A stretch of 32,103 bases of DNA, from assembly GCA_019415525.1 (NCBI GenBank), contig DXZA01000010.1, positions 1 through 32,103 of the forward strand, read 5' to 3'. Made by a program: the position numbers and the translations under genes. The notes under the pieces are model-generated. The model was not told the DNA's origin. It did no database searches and was given only the letters and a program-made list of their open reading frames with translations. This DNA is from Tyzzerella sp. GTDB taxonomy: Bacteria; Bacillota; Clostridia; Lachnospirales; Anaerotignaceae. This document shows positions 1-8,725 of this stretch, in pieces (position 1 is the first letter of the stretch; every line of letters begins with the position of its first letter).

Positions 1-27
1 ATTTATAACATAGATTTTATATATTAT

Positions 28-56
28 TTGCACAAAAATAACATACTTAACATAAT
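28..56 (+). promoter_or_regulatory. Putative sigma-A promoter of the MATE gene
   Basis: TTGCAC at 28-33 and CATAAT at 51-56 are separated by exactly 17 bases. Transcription would begin near 63, leaving an untranslated leader of about 80 bases before the MATE start. The call rests on hexamer match and spacing only; in DNA this AT-rich, chance matches are common. Confidence 0.4.
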
Positions 57-143
57 ATTAAAAAAACTATTTAAAAACTTGCATATAAAGACTTTTAATA
101 GCAAAATAGTATATTGAATAAATTATAGAAAGGAAAATACAAA

Positions 144-1469
144 ATGTTTACAAAAAAAGATATTATAAAACTTATAATACCTCTTATAATTGAACAAGTG
201 CTTATTATGACAATAGGTATGGCAGATACTATAATGGTTGCAGGAGTTGGAGAAGAGGCAGTTTCTGCTGTTTCCATTGTTGATTCTATAAACATACTTC
301 TTATAAATGTATTTACAGCACTTTCAACTGGTGGTGCTGTTGTTTCAGCTCAATTTCTAGGAAGACGTGATACTAAAAATGCTTCTGTTGCTGCAAAACA
401 ACTTTTGTTTGTTTCAGCTGGCTTTTCTCTTACTATAATGGCAATATGTCTTTTAGGTAATTCTTTTATACTTCATACACTTTTTGGCAATATGGACGAA
501 AGAATAATGCAAGATTCTATGGTATATTTTAAAATCTCAGCATTATCATATCCTGCTTTAGCTCTTTATAATTCAGGTGCAGCTATATTTCGTTCCATGG
601 GTAACAGCAAAGTTTCTATGGTAAATTCTCTTATAATGAATATAGTAAACATATCTGCAAACTATACATTTATATACATACTTGATATGGGTGTTGCCGG
701 TGCTGCTTTAGGTTCACTTATTGCTCGTACTGTTAGTGCAGTTTGTGTATTAACTCTTTTAAAACTTTCTAAAGGAGATATTCAAATTAAAAAATTATTT
801 AAATTTGATATAAATATACTTGTAATAAAAAATATACTTTCAATAGGTATACCAAACAGTATTGAAAACAGCATGTTTCAAATAGGTAAAATTCTTGTAC
901 AGGGTCTTGTAGTATCTTTTGGAACATCTGCTATTGCCGCAAATGCTGTATCAAGTAGTATTGCAAATATAGCTATAATACCAGGAATGGCAGTTGGACT
1001 TGCTATGATTACAGTTGTCGGTCAATGCGTTGGTGCTGGAGATTTTAATCAAGCAAAAAAATATATTAAAATGCTCACTCTTATTTCTACACTTTCAATG
1101 GCTACAATAAATATAATAATCGCTTTCTCATCACCATTTATTATTGCTGTATATAAACTTACAGAAGCAACAGCTGCAACAACTCAAAAAATTATAATAT
1201 ATCACAGTATATGTGCAATATTTATATGGGCAATTTCATTTACTTTACCACATGGTCTTCGTGCCTCTAACGATGTTAAATTTACAATGGTTGTTGCAAC
1301 TATTTCAATGTGGGTATTTAGAATAGCCTTTAGCTATATTTTAGGTAAATATATGAATATGGGTGTATTTGGAATATGGGTAGCTATGACAATTGATTGG
1401 CTTTTTAGAGCCATAGTATTTAGTATACGATATTTTAGTGGAAAATGGCAAAAAAAGGCTTTTATATAG
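144..1469 (+). CDS. MATE family efflux transporter
   Basis: The 441-residue, strongly hydrophobic protein has the length and two-fold repeated 12-helix layout usual for MATE exporters (NorM/DinF type). These membrane proteins expel cationic drugs or metabolites in exchange for Na+ or H+. The N-terminal region (helices 1 and 2, with GMADTIMVAGVGEEAVSAVS around residues 25-45) resembles the conserved MATE start, and the internal repeat begins near residue 230 (SIGIPNSIENSMFQIGK). An AAAGGA ribosome binding site precedes the ATG. The gene is probably transcribed alone, since a separate promoter candidate precedes the next gene. Family assignment is firm; the substrate cannot be read from sequence. 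Confidence 0.9.
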   Translation: MFTKKDIIKLIIPLIIEQVLIMTIGMADTIMVAGVGEEAVSAVSIVDSINILLINVFTALSTGGAVVSAQFLGRRDTKNASVAAKQLLFVSAGFSLTIMAICLLGNSFILHTLFGNMDERIMQDSMVYFKISALSYPALALYNSGAAIFRSMGNSKVSMVNSLIMNIVNISANYTFIYILDMGVAGAALGSLIARTVSAVCVLTLLKLSKGDIQIKKLFKFDINILVIKNILSIGIPNSIENSMFQIGKILVQGLVVSFGTSAIAANAVSSSIANIAIIPGMAVGLAMITVVGQCVGAGDFNQAKKYIKMLTLISTLSMATINIIIAFSSPFIIAVYKLTEATAATTQKIIIYHSICAIFIWAISFTLPHGLRASNDVKFTMVVATISMWVFRIAFSYILGKYMNMGVFGIWVAMTIDWLFRAIVFSIRYFSGKWQKKAFI

Positions 1470-1485
1470 TATTATAAGAAATAAA

Positions 1486-1514
1486 TTGAATATAATAATA
1501 TTTTATGGTATTAT
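1486..1514 (+). promoter_or_regulatory. Putative sigma-A promoter of the NhaC-family gene
   Basis: TTGAAT at 1486-1491 and TATTAT at 1509-1514 are 17 bases apart, in the 96-base gap between the MATE gene and the antiporter gene. A start of transcription near 1521 would give a leader of about 45 bases. Confidence 0.45.
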
Positions 1515-1565
1515 ATATGTAATTTTGTTTTTTAACATACAAAAATATAATAAAGGGGTGTATTT

Positions 1566-3128
1566 ATGGAAGGAATTAATGTAGGGATGCTTTCTCTTCT
1601 TCCTCCAATTATAGCTATTGGTCTTGCTCTTGCTACAAAAGAAGTAATATCATCTCTTATAATTGGTATTATTTCAGGTACATTTATTTATGCTACTCAT
1701 ACAACAACAGGGTTTATAAATGTATCAGTAAAAACAGCTGATGTAGCAATGACTCTTATGGCTCAAAAACTTGCTGATAATACAGCAATAGTTTTATTCC
1801 TTGCAATGCTTGGTGCTCTTGTTGTTGTTATAACAAAAGCCGGTGGCTCAAGAGCATATGGAAACTGGGCAAGTACAAAAATCAAAACTCGTGTTGGAGC
1901 ATCTTTAGCTACTTCTGCTCTTGGTGCTTTAATATTTATCGATGACTACTTTAACTGTCTTACAGTTGGTACTGTTATGCGTCCAGTTACAGACAAACAC
2001 AGAATATCACATGCAAAGCTTGCTTATCTTATAGATGCAACAGCAGCTCCTGTATGTATTATTGCACCAGTATCATCTTGGGCAGCTTCTGTTATATCAC
2101 AGATGTCCGATACAGGTCTTAATGGTATGGAATCATTTATACAATCAATACCATTTAACTTTTATGCTTTACTTACAATAGCAATGATAATTATACTTTC
2201 TTGTACTCAGCTTGACTTTGGTCCAATGGAAAAATTTGAATATCATGCAAAAGAAACAGGTGACCTTGATTTTATTCAGAACGGTTCTAGAGTATCTACT
2301 ATGGCTGATGAAATGAGTAACCTTAGAATATCAGAAAAAGGGCGTGTATTTGACCTTTTAATACCTATTTTTGCACTTATAATATTCTCTATATTATCTA
2401 TGCTTTATGTTGGTGGATATTTTGAAGGTGGTATGACAATAGCAGATGGTTTTGGTAATACAAATGCTGGTCCTGCCCTTGCTCTTAGTAGTTTTGCTTC
2501 TCTTATAGTTGCATTTTTATTATTTGTGCCTAGAAAAGTTCTTGGATTTAGAGAATTTATGGAAGGTATCGGTGAAGGTGTAAAATCAATGTGTGGTGCT
2601 ATAATAATACTTACACTTGCTTGGACAATAAGTGGTGTATGTCGTGACCTATTATGTACAGGAACATATGTAGGTGATGTAGTTGCTCACTCAAATATGC
2701 CTACAATGCTTATACCTGCAATAATATTTGTTGTTGCTGGTTGCTTAAGTTTCTCTATGGGTACATCTTGGGGTACATTTGGTATTCTTATACCTATTAT
2801 TGCTGAAGTTTGTGCAAAAGTTGCTCCTGAACTTACAATAATTTCACTTGCAGCAACACTTGCTGGTTCTGTTTTAGGTGACCATTGTTCTCCTATATCA
2901 GATACAACAATACTTTCTTCAGCAGGTGCTTCTTGTAACCATATTGACCATGTTTCAACACAAATTCCATATGCAGTACTTGTTGGTGCTTGTTGTTTAG
3001 TAGGTTATATAGTAGCAGGTATAACAAAAAGTCTTATACTTTCACTTGGAATATCATTTATACTTCTTATTGTTTTACTTGTTATTCTTCATAGAGCATC
3101 AGATAAAAAACTTGGTATAAAGGAATAA
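1566..3128 (+). CDS. Na+/H+ antiporter, NhaC family
   Basis: The protein has 520 residues, with many hydrophobic helices spread over its whole length, as in the NhaC / ion transporter superfamily. The charged intramembrane motif DDYFNCLTVGTVMRP lies near residues 122-137, followed by a conserved A-P-V-S-S-W-A segment. A second helix bundle contains SMGTSWGTFGILIPI and GDHCSPISDTTI, both typical of the family. Members exchange Na+ for H+ or organic substrates (for example malate/lactate or tyramine-type exchangers), so the actual substrate is open. AAGGGGTG lies just upstream of the ATG. A strong hairpin terminator directly follows the stop codon, so the gene is probably monocistronic. Confidence 0.88.
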   Translation: MEGINVGMLSLLPPIIAIGLALATKEVISSLIIGIISGTFIYATHTTTGFINVSVKTADVAMTLMAQKLADNTAIVLFLAMLGALVVVITKAGGSRAYGNWASTKIKTRVGASLATSALGALIFIDDYFNCLTVGTVMRPVTDKHRISHAKLAYLIDATAAPVCIIAPVSSWAASVISQMSDTGLNGMESFIQSIPFNFYALLTIAMIIILSCTQLDFGPMEKFEYHAKETGDLDFIQNGSRVSTMADEMSNLRISEKGRVFDLLIPIFALIIFSILSMLYVGGYFEGGMTIADGFGNTNAGPALALSSFASLIVAFLLFVPRKVLGFREFMEGIGEGVKSMCGAIIILTLAWTISGVCRDLLCTGTYVGDVVAHSNMPTMLIPAIIFVVAGCLSFSMGTSWGTFGILIPIIAEVCAKVAPELTIISLAATLAGSVLGDHCSPISDTTILSSAGASCNHIDHVSTQIPYAVLVGACCLVGYIVAGITKSLILSLGISFILLIVLLVILHRASDKKLGIKE

Positions 3129-3140
3129 CAATATAACCAT

Positions 3141-3170
3141 AACGCAGGAATATTCCTGCGTTTTATTTTT
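3141..3170 (+). terminator. Intrinsic terminator after the NhaC-family gene
   Basis: Inverted repeat AACGCAGGAA/TTCCTGCGTT with a two-base loop is followed by TTTATTTTTT. It lies 12 bases after the stop codon. Confidence 0.9.
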
Positions 3171-3197
3171 TAACATAAAAAAGGTGGTGAATTGTAG

Positions 3198-4721
3198 TTG
3201 AAAAAAATATTAAAATTTTTAACAGGAAGACTTTTTATAGTAGGTTCAGCAATACTTATTCAGCTTTATATAATTTATTCTATGTTATGGGGTTTAACTA
3301 CCTATTCTTATCATTCTCAAATATTCTTTATTTTAATAAGTATAATTATATTATTATGGATTATAAATAATGACTCTAATCCATCAACAAAATTACCTTG
3401 GATTGTTCTTATACTGATTTTTCCTTTGTTGGGTGCCATATTCTATATAATATTTGGAAAACATAGACATAGAAAATCATATCGTATAAAAATGGAAAAC
3501 TCTAATAATAAATTTATAGAAAATGCTGAACAAAATGATGATACGATTAATGAAATAGCAAATGAAAATTTAGCTATTTCAAACATTTCAAGATACATAT
3601 ATAATTATGCTTGGTTATCTCCTTTTAAAAATACAGAAACCACATATCTCTCTCCAGGTGAAGTAAAATTTGAATATATGCTTAAAGAACTTAAAAAAGC
3701 TGAAAAATTTATATTTATGGAATACTTTATAATAGAAGAAGGTAAAATGTGGAATAGTATACTTGATATACTTATAGAAAAAGCAAAAGCAGGACTTGAT
3801 GTAAGAGTTATGTTTGATGACCTTGGCTGTATAGGCACATTACCATATAAATATAATAAAAAGCTTGAAAGCTTAGGTATAAAATGTGAAATATTTAATC
3901 CATTTACTCCAAAAGTATCCAGAGCTGTTAATCATAGAGACCATAGAAAAATAACTGTAATAGATGGAAAAGTTGCATTTAATGGTGGTATAAATCTTGC
4001 TGATGAATACATAAATGAATACGAAAAACATGGTCATTGGAAAGATGCTGCTATAATGGTTAAAGGAGAGGCTGTTTGGGGATATACACTTATGTTTCTT
4101 CAAAGTTGGAATTTCTATAAAAATGAAGATAGGGATTTTAGAAAATTTAGATGTAAAACAGATAATAAAACAGATGGATTTATACAACCATTTATGGACT
4201 CACCTCTTGATGGTGAACTTGTATCAGAAACAGTATATATAAATATAATAAACACAGCTTGTAAGTATGTTTATATTAATACACCATATCTTATAGTAGA
4301 CCATGAAACAGTTACAGCTCTCACAATGGCTGCAAAAAGAGGTGTTGATGTTAGAATAGTAACACCTCATGTACCGGATAAAAAATTTGTTCATCTTATT
4401 ACAAGAGCATATTACTCAGTACTTATAAATGCAGGTGTAAAAATATATGAATATACTCCAGGATTTATGCATTCAAAAACATTTGTTGCTGATGATATTA
4501 TGGGAGTTGTTGGTACAATAAATCTTGATTACAGAAGTCTTTATCATCATTTTGAATGTGGTACGTTTATTTATAATGCAAAGTGCCTTAATGATATTAA
4601 AAAAGATTATATTGATACTTTAAAAGTATGTACACCTATAACTTCTGAATTTTGTACAAATGTATCTTTACCAACAAGACTTGCAAGAGCATTACTTAGA
4701 ATATTTGCTCCTCTTATGTAA
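3198..4721 (+). CDS. cls: Cardiolipin synthase (phospholipase D superfamily)
   Basis: The 507-residue membrane protein makes cardiolipin from two phosphatidylglycerol molecules. Two N-terminal transmembrane segments (about residues 10-35 and 38-60, then a third near 70-88) are followed by two phospholipase-D HKD motifs: HRKITVIDG with His249 and Lys251, and HSKTFVADD with His425 and Lys427, each followed by the conserved GGxN / GTxNLD segment. Length and order match Gram-positive Cls. The start is TTG at 3198: AAGGTGGTGA (3181-3190) lies seven bases before it and no in-frame ATG is better placed. A bidirectional terminator follows the stop. Confidence 0.93.
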   Translation: MKKILKFLTGRLFIVGSAILIQLYIIYSMLWGLTTYSYHSQIFFILISIIILLWIINNDSNPSTKLPWIVLILIFPLLGAIFYIIFGKHRHRKSYRIKMENSNNKFIENAEQNDDTINEIANENLAISNISRYIYNYAWLSPFKNTETTYLSPGEVKFEYMLKELKKAEKFIFMEYFIIEEGKMWNSILDILIEKAKAGLDVRVMFDDLGCIGTLPYKYNKKLESLGIKCEIFNPFTPKVSRAVNHRDHRKITVIDGKVAFNGGINLADEYINEYEKHGHWKDAAIMVKGEAVWGYTLMFLQSWNFYKNEDRDFRKFRCKTDNKTDGFIQPFMDSPLDGELVSETVYINIINTACKYVYINTPYLIVDHETVTALTMAAKRGVDVRIVTPHVPDKKFVHLITRAYYSVLINAGVKIYEYTPGFMHSKTFVADDIMGVVGTINLDYRSLYHHFECGTFIYNAKCLNDIKKDYIDTLKVCTPITSEFCTNVSLPTRLARALLRIFAPLM

Positions 4722-4724
4722 AAT

Positions 4725-4762
4725 AAAAAGTTTCGGATATTTTTAAAAATCCGAAACTTTTT
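4725..4762. terminator. Bidirectional intrinsic terminator
   Basis: A 14-base perfect inverted repeat (AAAAAGTTTCGGAT / ATCCGAAACTTTTT) has an A-run on one side and a T-run on the other. It serves the convergent cardiolipin synthase (+) and symporter (-) genes. Confidence 0.92.
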
Positions 4763-4767
4763 TATTT

Positions 4768-6093
4768 TTAACCTATACCTTTATATATAAAACTTAATAC
4801 AACAACTGCTGCTGCAAGAAATACATATATGTACTTAGCTGTAAAACAGAATATACTTCCAACATGTTTTTTTGCTCCAATAGCAAGTTCATCACCAATT
4901 TTCTTTGGACCAAGAACCCAATAAATCATAGTTGAACAAAGTACTGCTCCAATAGGTACAATATATATTGTTATAATATCCATCCATTTTCCCATGTATG
5001 GTTCATATTCAATAAATAATCCTACTACAAATGAAATTAAACCTACTATAAATACAGCATGATTTCTCTTTAATTTTATGTGAGTTTGTGCTGCTTCAGA
5101 ACAAACCTCAAACATATTCATAAGTGATGTAAGACCTGCAAAAAGTACAGATATAAAGAACATACAACCAAAAAGCTCACCCATTGGCATTTGAGCAAAA
5201 ACCTTAGGAAGTGTTATAAACATAAGTGGTGGTCCTGATGCAGGGTCAAGTCCAAATGCAAATACAGCAGGTATAATTGCAAAACCAGATATAAGTGCTG
5301 CACAAGTATCAAGTAAAGCTGTTATTAATGCTGAATGAACTATATCTTCTGATTTACTTAAATAACTTCCATATATAATCATACCAGAACCTGTTATTGA
5401 AAGAGAGAAAAATGCTTGTCCCATAGCCATAATCCAAGTTTCAGGATTTAAAACATATTCCCATTTAGGTATAAGTAAATATTTATAACCTTCTATTGCT
5501 CCCGGTAAAAATGCAACTCTTATTGCAATAATAACAAAAAGTATGAAAAATGCAGGCATCATAAATTTATTTATTTTTTCAATACCTTTTGTAACACCAC
5601 CAATAAGAAATATTATTGTCATAAGTACTACACATAAATGCCATGGTATACTTCCAAAAGCACCTGTTATTTCACTGAAATATTCAGTTGATTCTTTTGC
5701 CATCATAGCTCCTGTACCAGAACCAACAGCAAATCTTAATACCCAACCAACTATTATTGCATAACCTATTGCAATTCCAAGAGAACCAAAAAGAGGTATC
5801 GCTCCTAAAAATTTACCGCCCTTTTTACCCTTTGATTTCATTGCATAATCATATGAACCAATTGGACCTGTACCTGTAAGACGACCAAAGGCAAACTCTC
5901 CTGAAAGTCCAACCCAACCAAATAATGCTACAAATAAAAAATAAATAATAAGAAATGTAGCACCACCATATTGTCCTACTCTGTACGGGAACATCCATAT
6001 ATTACCCATACCAACTGCTGAACCAACAGATGCAAGTATGAATCCCAGCTTACTTCCAAACTGTCCATTTACTGAGCCACTGCTGTTACTCAT
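4768..6093 (-). CDS. Sodium-dependent symporter, NSS/SNF family (LeuT/TnaT-like)
   Basis: The 441-residue membrane protein has the hallmark N-terminal motif GSAVGMGNIWMFPY, where the unwound TM1 of LeuT-fold transporters binds Na+ and substrate. It also has the TM6 region FFSLSITGSGMIIYGSYL and the conserved LFAGLTSLMNMFE segment. At this length it resembles the 11-helix bacterial members such as the tryptophan transporter TnaT. It probably imports an amino acid coupled to Na+; which one is not decidable here. GGAGGG is placed six bases before the ATG. The gene is transcribed alone toward the shared terminator at 4725-4762. A perfect palindrome (6132-6160) lies just upstream. Confidence 0.9.
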   Translation of the reverse strand: MSNSSGSVNGQFGSKLGFILASVGSAVGMGNIWMFPYRVGQYGGATFLIIYFLFVALFGWVGLSGEFAFGRLTGTGPIGSYDYAMKSKGKKGGKFLGAIPLFGSLGIAIGYAIIVGWVLRFAVGSGTGAMMAKESTEYFSEITGAFGSIPWHLCVVLMTIIFLIGGVTKGIEKINKFMMPAFFILFVIIAIRVAFLPGAIEGYKYLLIPKWEYVLNPETWIMAMGQAFFSLSITGSGMIIYGSYLSKSEDIVHSALITALLDTCAALISGFAIIPAVFAFGLDPASGPPLMFITLPKVFAQMPMGELFGCMFFISVLFAGLTSLMNMFEVCSEAAQTHIKLKRNHAVFIVGLISFVVGLFIEYEPYMGKWMDIITIYIVPIGAVLCSTMIYWVLGPKKIGDELAIGAKKHVGSIFCFTAKYIYVFLAAAVVVLSFIYKGIG

Positions 6094-6131
6094 AAAAAAC
6101 CCTCCATATCTTTTTATAATAGCAAAATATT

Positions 6132-6160
6132 ACACTTTAAACTGTAACAGTTTAAAGTGT
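6132..6160. repeat. 13-bp perfect inverted repeat between tenI and the symporter gene
   Basis: ACACTTTAAACTG and its exact reverse complement are separated by TAA. The repeat sits about 40 bases upstream of the symporter start and about 50 bases downstream of the tenI stop. On the minus strand it is followed by AATATTTTGC, a poor T-tract, so it may be a weak terminator for the thi operon, an operator for the symporter, or both. Confidence 0.6.
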
Positions 6161-6208
6161 AGATATATACTATATTAGGTTAAATATAAAATTATTTCAA
6201 TAGTAAAA

Positions 6209-6820
6209 TCAAATTTTATGATTATTTTCGTTCAAAATATTTTTATATTCAATTATTCTTTCATATGGATTTTCACATTTCATAAATTCTGACATAACAG
6301 CAATACCATAAGCTCCCATTTTCATAACTTCAGGTATTTTTTCAATACTTATACCACCTATGCCATAGACTGGTATTGAAACACTATTACATATTTCTTC
6401 TAAATATTGAAGTCCTCTTCCCTCAATACCTTTTTTACAATCTGTATTATATATATGACCTGCTATAATATATGATGCTTTAAGCTCTTCTGCTTTTATA
6501 GCCTCTTCCTTACTATGTACAGATACACCTATATTTTCAAAAAAATCTAAATCATTTCTTTTTTCACAAAATAATGAAAAAGGCAAATGTATATTTTTAA
6601 TTCCTAATTCTATTGCTGATTTAATATTAGTATTAACAGAAAGCTTTGTGTTATATTTTTTACATATTTCAAAACACTTTTTTGCCAAAATATTATATTC
6701 ATCAATTTTTATATCTTTTTCTCTAAGTATAAAAAAATCAGGTTGTGCTTTTGCTATTTGCTCTACTCTTTCAAAAAAATCACCATTTGAAATACTTCTT
6801 TGAGAAATTGATATAATCAT
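6209..6820 (-). CDS. tenI: Thiazole tautomerase TenI
   Basis: The 203-residue TIM-barrel protein belongs to the ThiE/TenI family. TenI aromatises the thiazole phosphate carboxylate tautomer made by ThiG. I call TenI rather than thiamine phosphate synthase because GHIYNTDCKKGIEGRG (about residues 121-136) matches the TenI catalytic-loop pattern, including its His. The ThiE diphosphate-binding motifs are also absent: the usual NDR segment reads NTN and HLGQxD reads HLPFSL. The C-terminal GIGGI and YGIAVMSEF phosphate-binding segments are present. It is the last gene of the thi operon, 12 bases after thiH, with GGAAGTG as ribosome binding site. Automated annotation would probably call it thiE. 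Confidence 0.82.
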   Translation of the reverse strand: MIISISQRSISNGDFFERVEQIAKAQPDFFILREKDIKIDEYNILAKKCFEICKKYNTKLSVNTNIKSAIELGIKNIHLPFSLFCEKRNDLDFFENIGVSVHSKEEAIKAEELKASYIIAGHIYNTDCKKGIEGRGLQYLEEICNSVSIPVYGIGGISIEKIPEVMKMGAYGIAVMSEFMKCENPYERIIEYKNILNENNHKI

Positions 6821-6832
6821 AAAATCACTTCC

Positions 6833-7936
6833 TTATACCCTTACATAATCTGTATATACAGGCTGAAGTCCATGACATTTTATTGAAGAAATAACTTCAT
6901 CAACACTTCTTGGGTCAGAAATTTCAAACTGCTCATCGCCTTTTTCTTCTTCTGCATGTCCACCAACACCAACACTTACACCTGCTGAAATCTTTGTAGC
7001 AACTACGCCTATTACATTATCCCTAAAGCCTTGTCTTTCTCTTGTGGATATAGTCATTCCAGCAAATGGAAGAAAAAGTCTTAATGCACACATAACCTGT
7101 AAAAGCTGTGGTTCATGTACATCTTTAGAATTATTTTCATAATTATTTATATAAGGTCTTAATCTAGGTACAGAAAATGATATTTCAGCATGTGGATATT
7201 TTTTCTGTATTAATGAGGCGTGCATTCCTGTTGCAAATGCATCTTTTCTAAAATTATCAAGTCCAAGTAATGCTCCAAAGCCTACTCCTCTCATTCCACC
7301 TTGTATTGCTCTTTCTTGAGCATTAAATCTATATTCATAAACTTTTTTAGGACCACTAAGATGAACTTCATCATATTTAACTGTATTATAAGTTTCCTGA
7401 TATACACTTACAAAGTCTGCACCTTTTTTATGTAAATATTCATATTCATCAGAATCCATAGGATATACCTCTATACCTATTGTAGAAAAATATTTTTTGG
7501 CAAGTTCAACAGCCTCTCCAATATATTCAACACTTGAATGATATTTTGATTCTCCTGTAAGTATAAGTATTTCTTTAAGTCCTGTTTTTGCTATAGCTTG
7601 AAATTCTTTATCTATTTCTTCAAGTGTAAGTTTTCCTCTTGTTATTTGATTTTTACAATTAAAGCCACAATATACACAATTATTTACACAATAATTTGCA
7701 ATATATAAAGGTGTAAAAAGAGTTATACTATTACCAAATTGTCTTCTTGTTTCTTTTTTAGCTTTTTGTGCCATTTGTTCAAGATATTTTATTGCAACTG
7801 GTGAGAGAAGAGCTGCAAAATCTCTTTCATCAATAGAATCTTTAGCCAAAGCTTTTTCAACATCTAATTCTGTAAATTTATCAAAATCATATTTATTATA
7901 TTTCTCAAGAACTTGTTCCATTATAGTTTTTTCCAT
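6833..7936 (-). CDS. thiH: 2-iminoacetate synthase ThiH (radical SAM)
   Basis: ThiH cleaves tyrosine with a S-adenosylmethionine-derived radical to give dehydroglycine (2-iminoacetate) and p-cresol, supplying the C-N unit of the thiamine thiazole ring. The cluster motif CVNNCVYC gives Cys83, Cys87 and Cys90 (CX3CX2C). The conserved ILTGES segment, the VYQETYN substrate region and RLRPY follow. I start at the ATG at 7936 (367 residues) because GGAGG ends nine bases upstream; in-frame starts further upstream lie inside thiG. The ribosome binding site overlaps the last codons of thiG, suggesting coupled translation. ThiH is the oxygen-sensitive alternative to the glycine oxidase ThiO, in keeping with an anaerobe. 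Confidence 0.95.
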   Translation of the reverse strand: MEKTIMEQVLEKYNKYDFDKFTELDVEKALAKDSIDERDFAALLSPVAIKYLEQMAQKAKKETRRQFGNSITLFTPLYIANYCVNNCVYCGFNCKNQITRGKLTLEEIDKEFQAIAKTGLKEILILTGESKYHSSVEYIGEAVELAKKYFSTIGIEVYPMDSDEYEYLHKKGADFVSVYQETYNTVKYDEVHLSGPKKVYEYRFNAQERAIQGGMRGVGFGALLGLDNFRKDAFATGMHASLIQKKYPHAEISFSVPRLRPYINNYENNSKDVHEPQLLQVMCALRLFLPFAGMTISTRERQGFRDNVIGVVATKISAGVSVGVGGHAEEEKGDEQFEISDPRSVDEVISSIKCHGLQPVYTDYVRV

Positions 7937-7940
7937 AGTT

Positions 7941-8708
7941 TTATACCTCCAAAAAACCTGTAAGAGGTGATGAAGCCTCTCCTTCATAGTCAAGAACTCG
8001 TCCAAGACCTGAAAGATAAGCTTTTCTTCCTGCTTCTACTGCCATTTTAAAAGCTCCTGCCATTTCTACAATATTTCCTGCTGTTGCAACAGCTGTGTTT
8101 GCAAGTACTGCCGCTGCTCCCATTTCCATAGCTTCGCAAGCCTGTGATGGTGCACCTATACCTGCATCAACAATAATAGGAAGTTCAATTTCATCAATAA
8201 GCATTTTTATAAAATCTTTTGTTCTAATACCTTTATTACTTCCTATTGGTGCTGCAAGAGGCATTACAGCAGCTGCTCCGGCTTTAACAAGTTTTCTAGC
8301 ACAATTAAGGTCAGGATACATATATGGAAGTACAATAAATCCTTCACTTGCAAGAATTTCTGTTGCTTTTACAGTTTCTTCATTGTCAGGCATAAGATAT
8401 TTACTATCATTTATAACTTCTATTTTTATAAAATCACCACAACCTAATTCCCTTGCAAGTCTTGCAATTCTTACAGCTTCATCAGCTGTTCTTGCACCTG
8501 ATGTATTTGGTAAAAGTGTTATATTTTTAGGTATAAAATCAATGATATTACCTTGTCCTGCCATATTTGCACGTCTTATAGCAAGAGTAACCATTTCTGT
8601 TCCTGAAGCTTCAACAACATCTTTCATTTTTGAAAGTTCAAATTTTCCTGTACCTAAAAAAAATCTTGAATTAAATTCTTTATTACCAATTATAAGCTTA
8701 TCTTCCAT
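7941..8708 (-). CDS. thiG: Thiazole synthase ThiG
   Basis: ThiG condenses deoxyxylulose 5-phosphate, dehydroglycine and ThiS-thiocarboxylate sulfur into the thiazole phosphate. The 255-residue TIM barrel has the family start (SRFFLGTGKF), the LPNTSGARTADEAVRIARLA segment, the Schiff-base-lysine region FIKIEV, and the phosphate-binding VDAGIGAPSQACEAMEMGA and VLANTAVA segments. I prefer the ATG at 8708 because AAAGGA lies nine bases before it. An ATG at 8726 overlaps the thiF stop as TAATG and would add six residues, so translational coupling from there is an alternative. Confidence 0.95.
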   Translation of the reverse strand: MEDKLIIGNKEFNSRFFLGTGKFELSKMKDVVEASGTEMVTLAIRRANMAGQGNIIDFIPKNITLLPNTSGARTADEAVRIARLARELGCGDFIKIEVINDSKYLMPDNEETVKATEILASEGFIVLPYMYPDLNCARKLVKAGAAAVMPLAAPIGSNKGIRTKDFIKMLIDEIELPIIVDAGIGAPSQACEAMEMGAAAVLANTAVATAGNIVEMAGAFKMAVEAGRKAYLSGLGRVLDYEGEASSPLTGFLEV

Positions 8709-8725
8709 TATATTCATTCCTTTCA

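Noticed and set aside
6209..6820. First call as thiamine phosphate synthase (thiE)
   Set aside because: Catalytic-loop and phosphate-binding motifs fit TenI better, as described in the feature.
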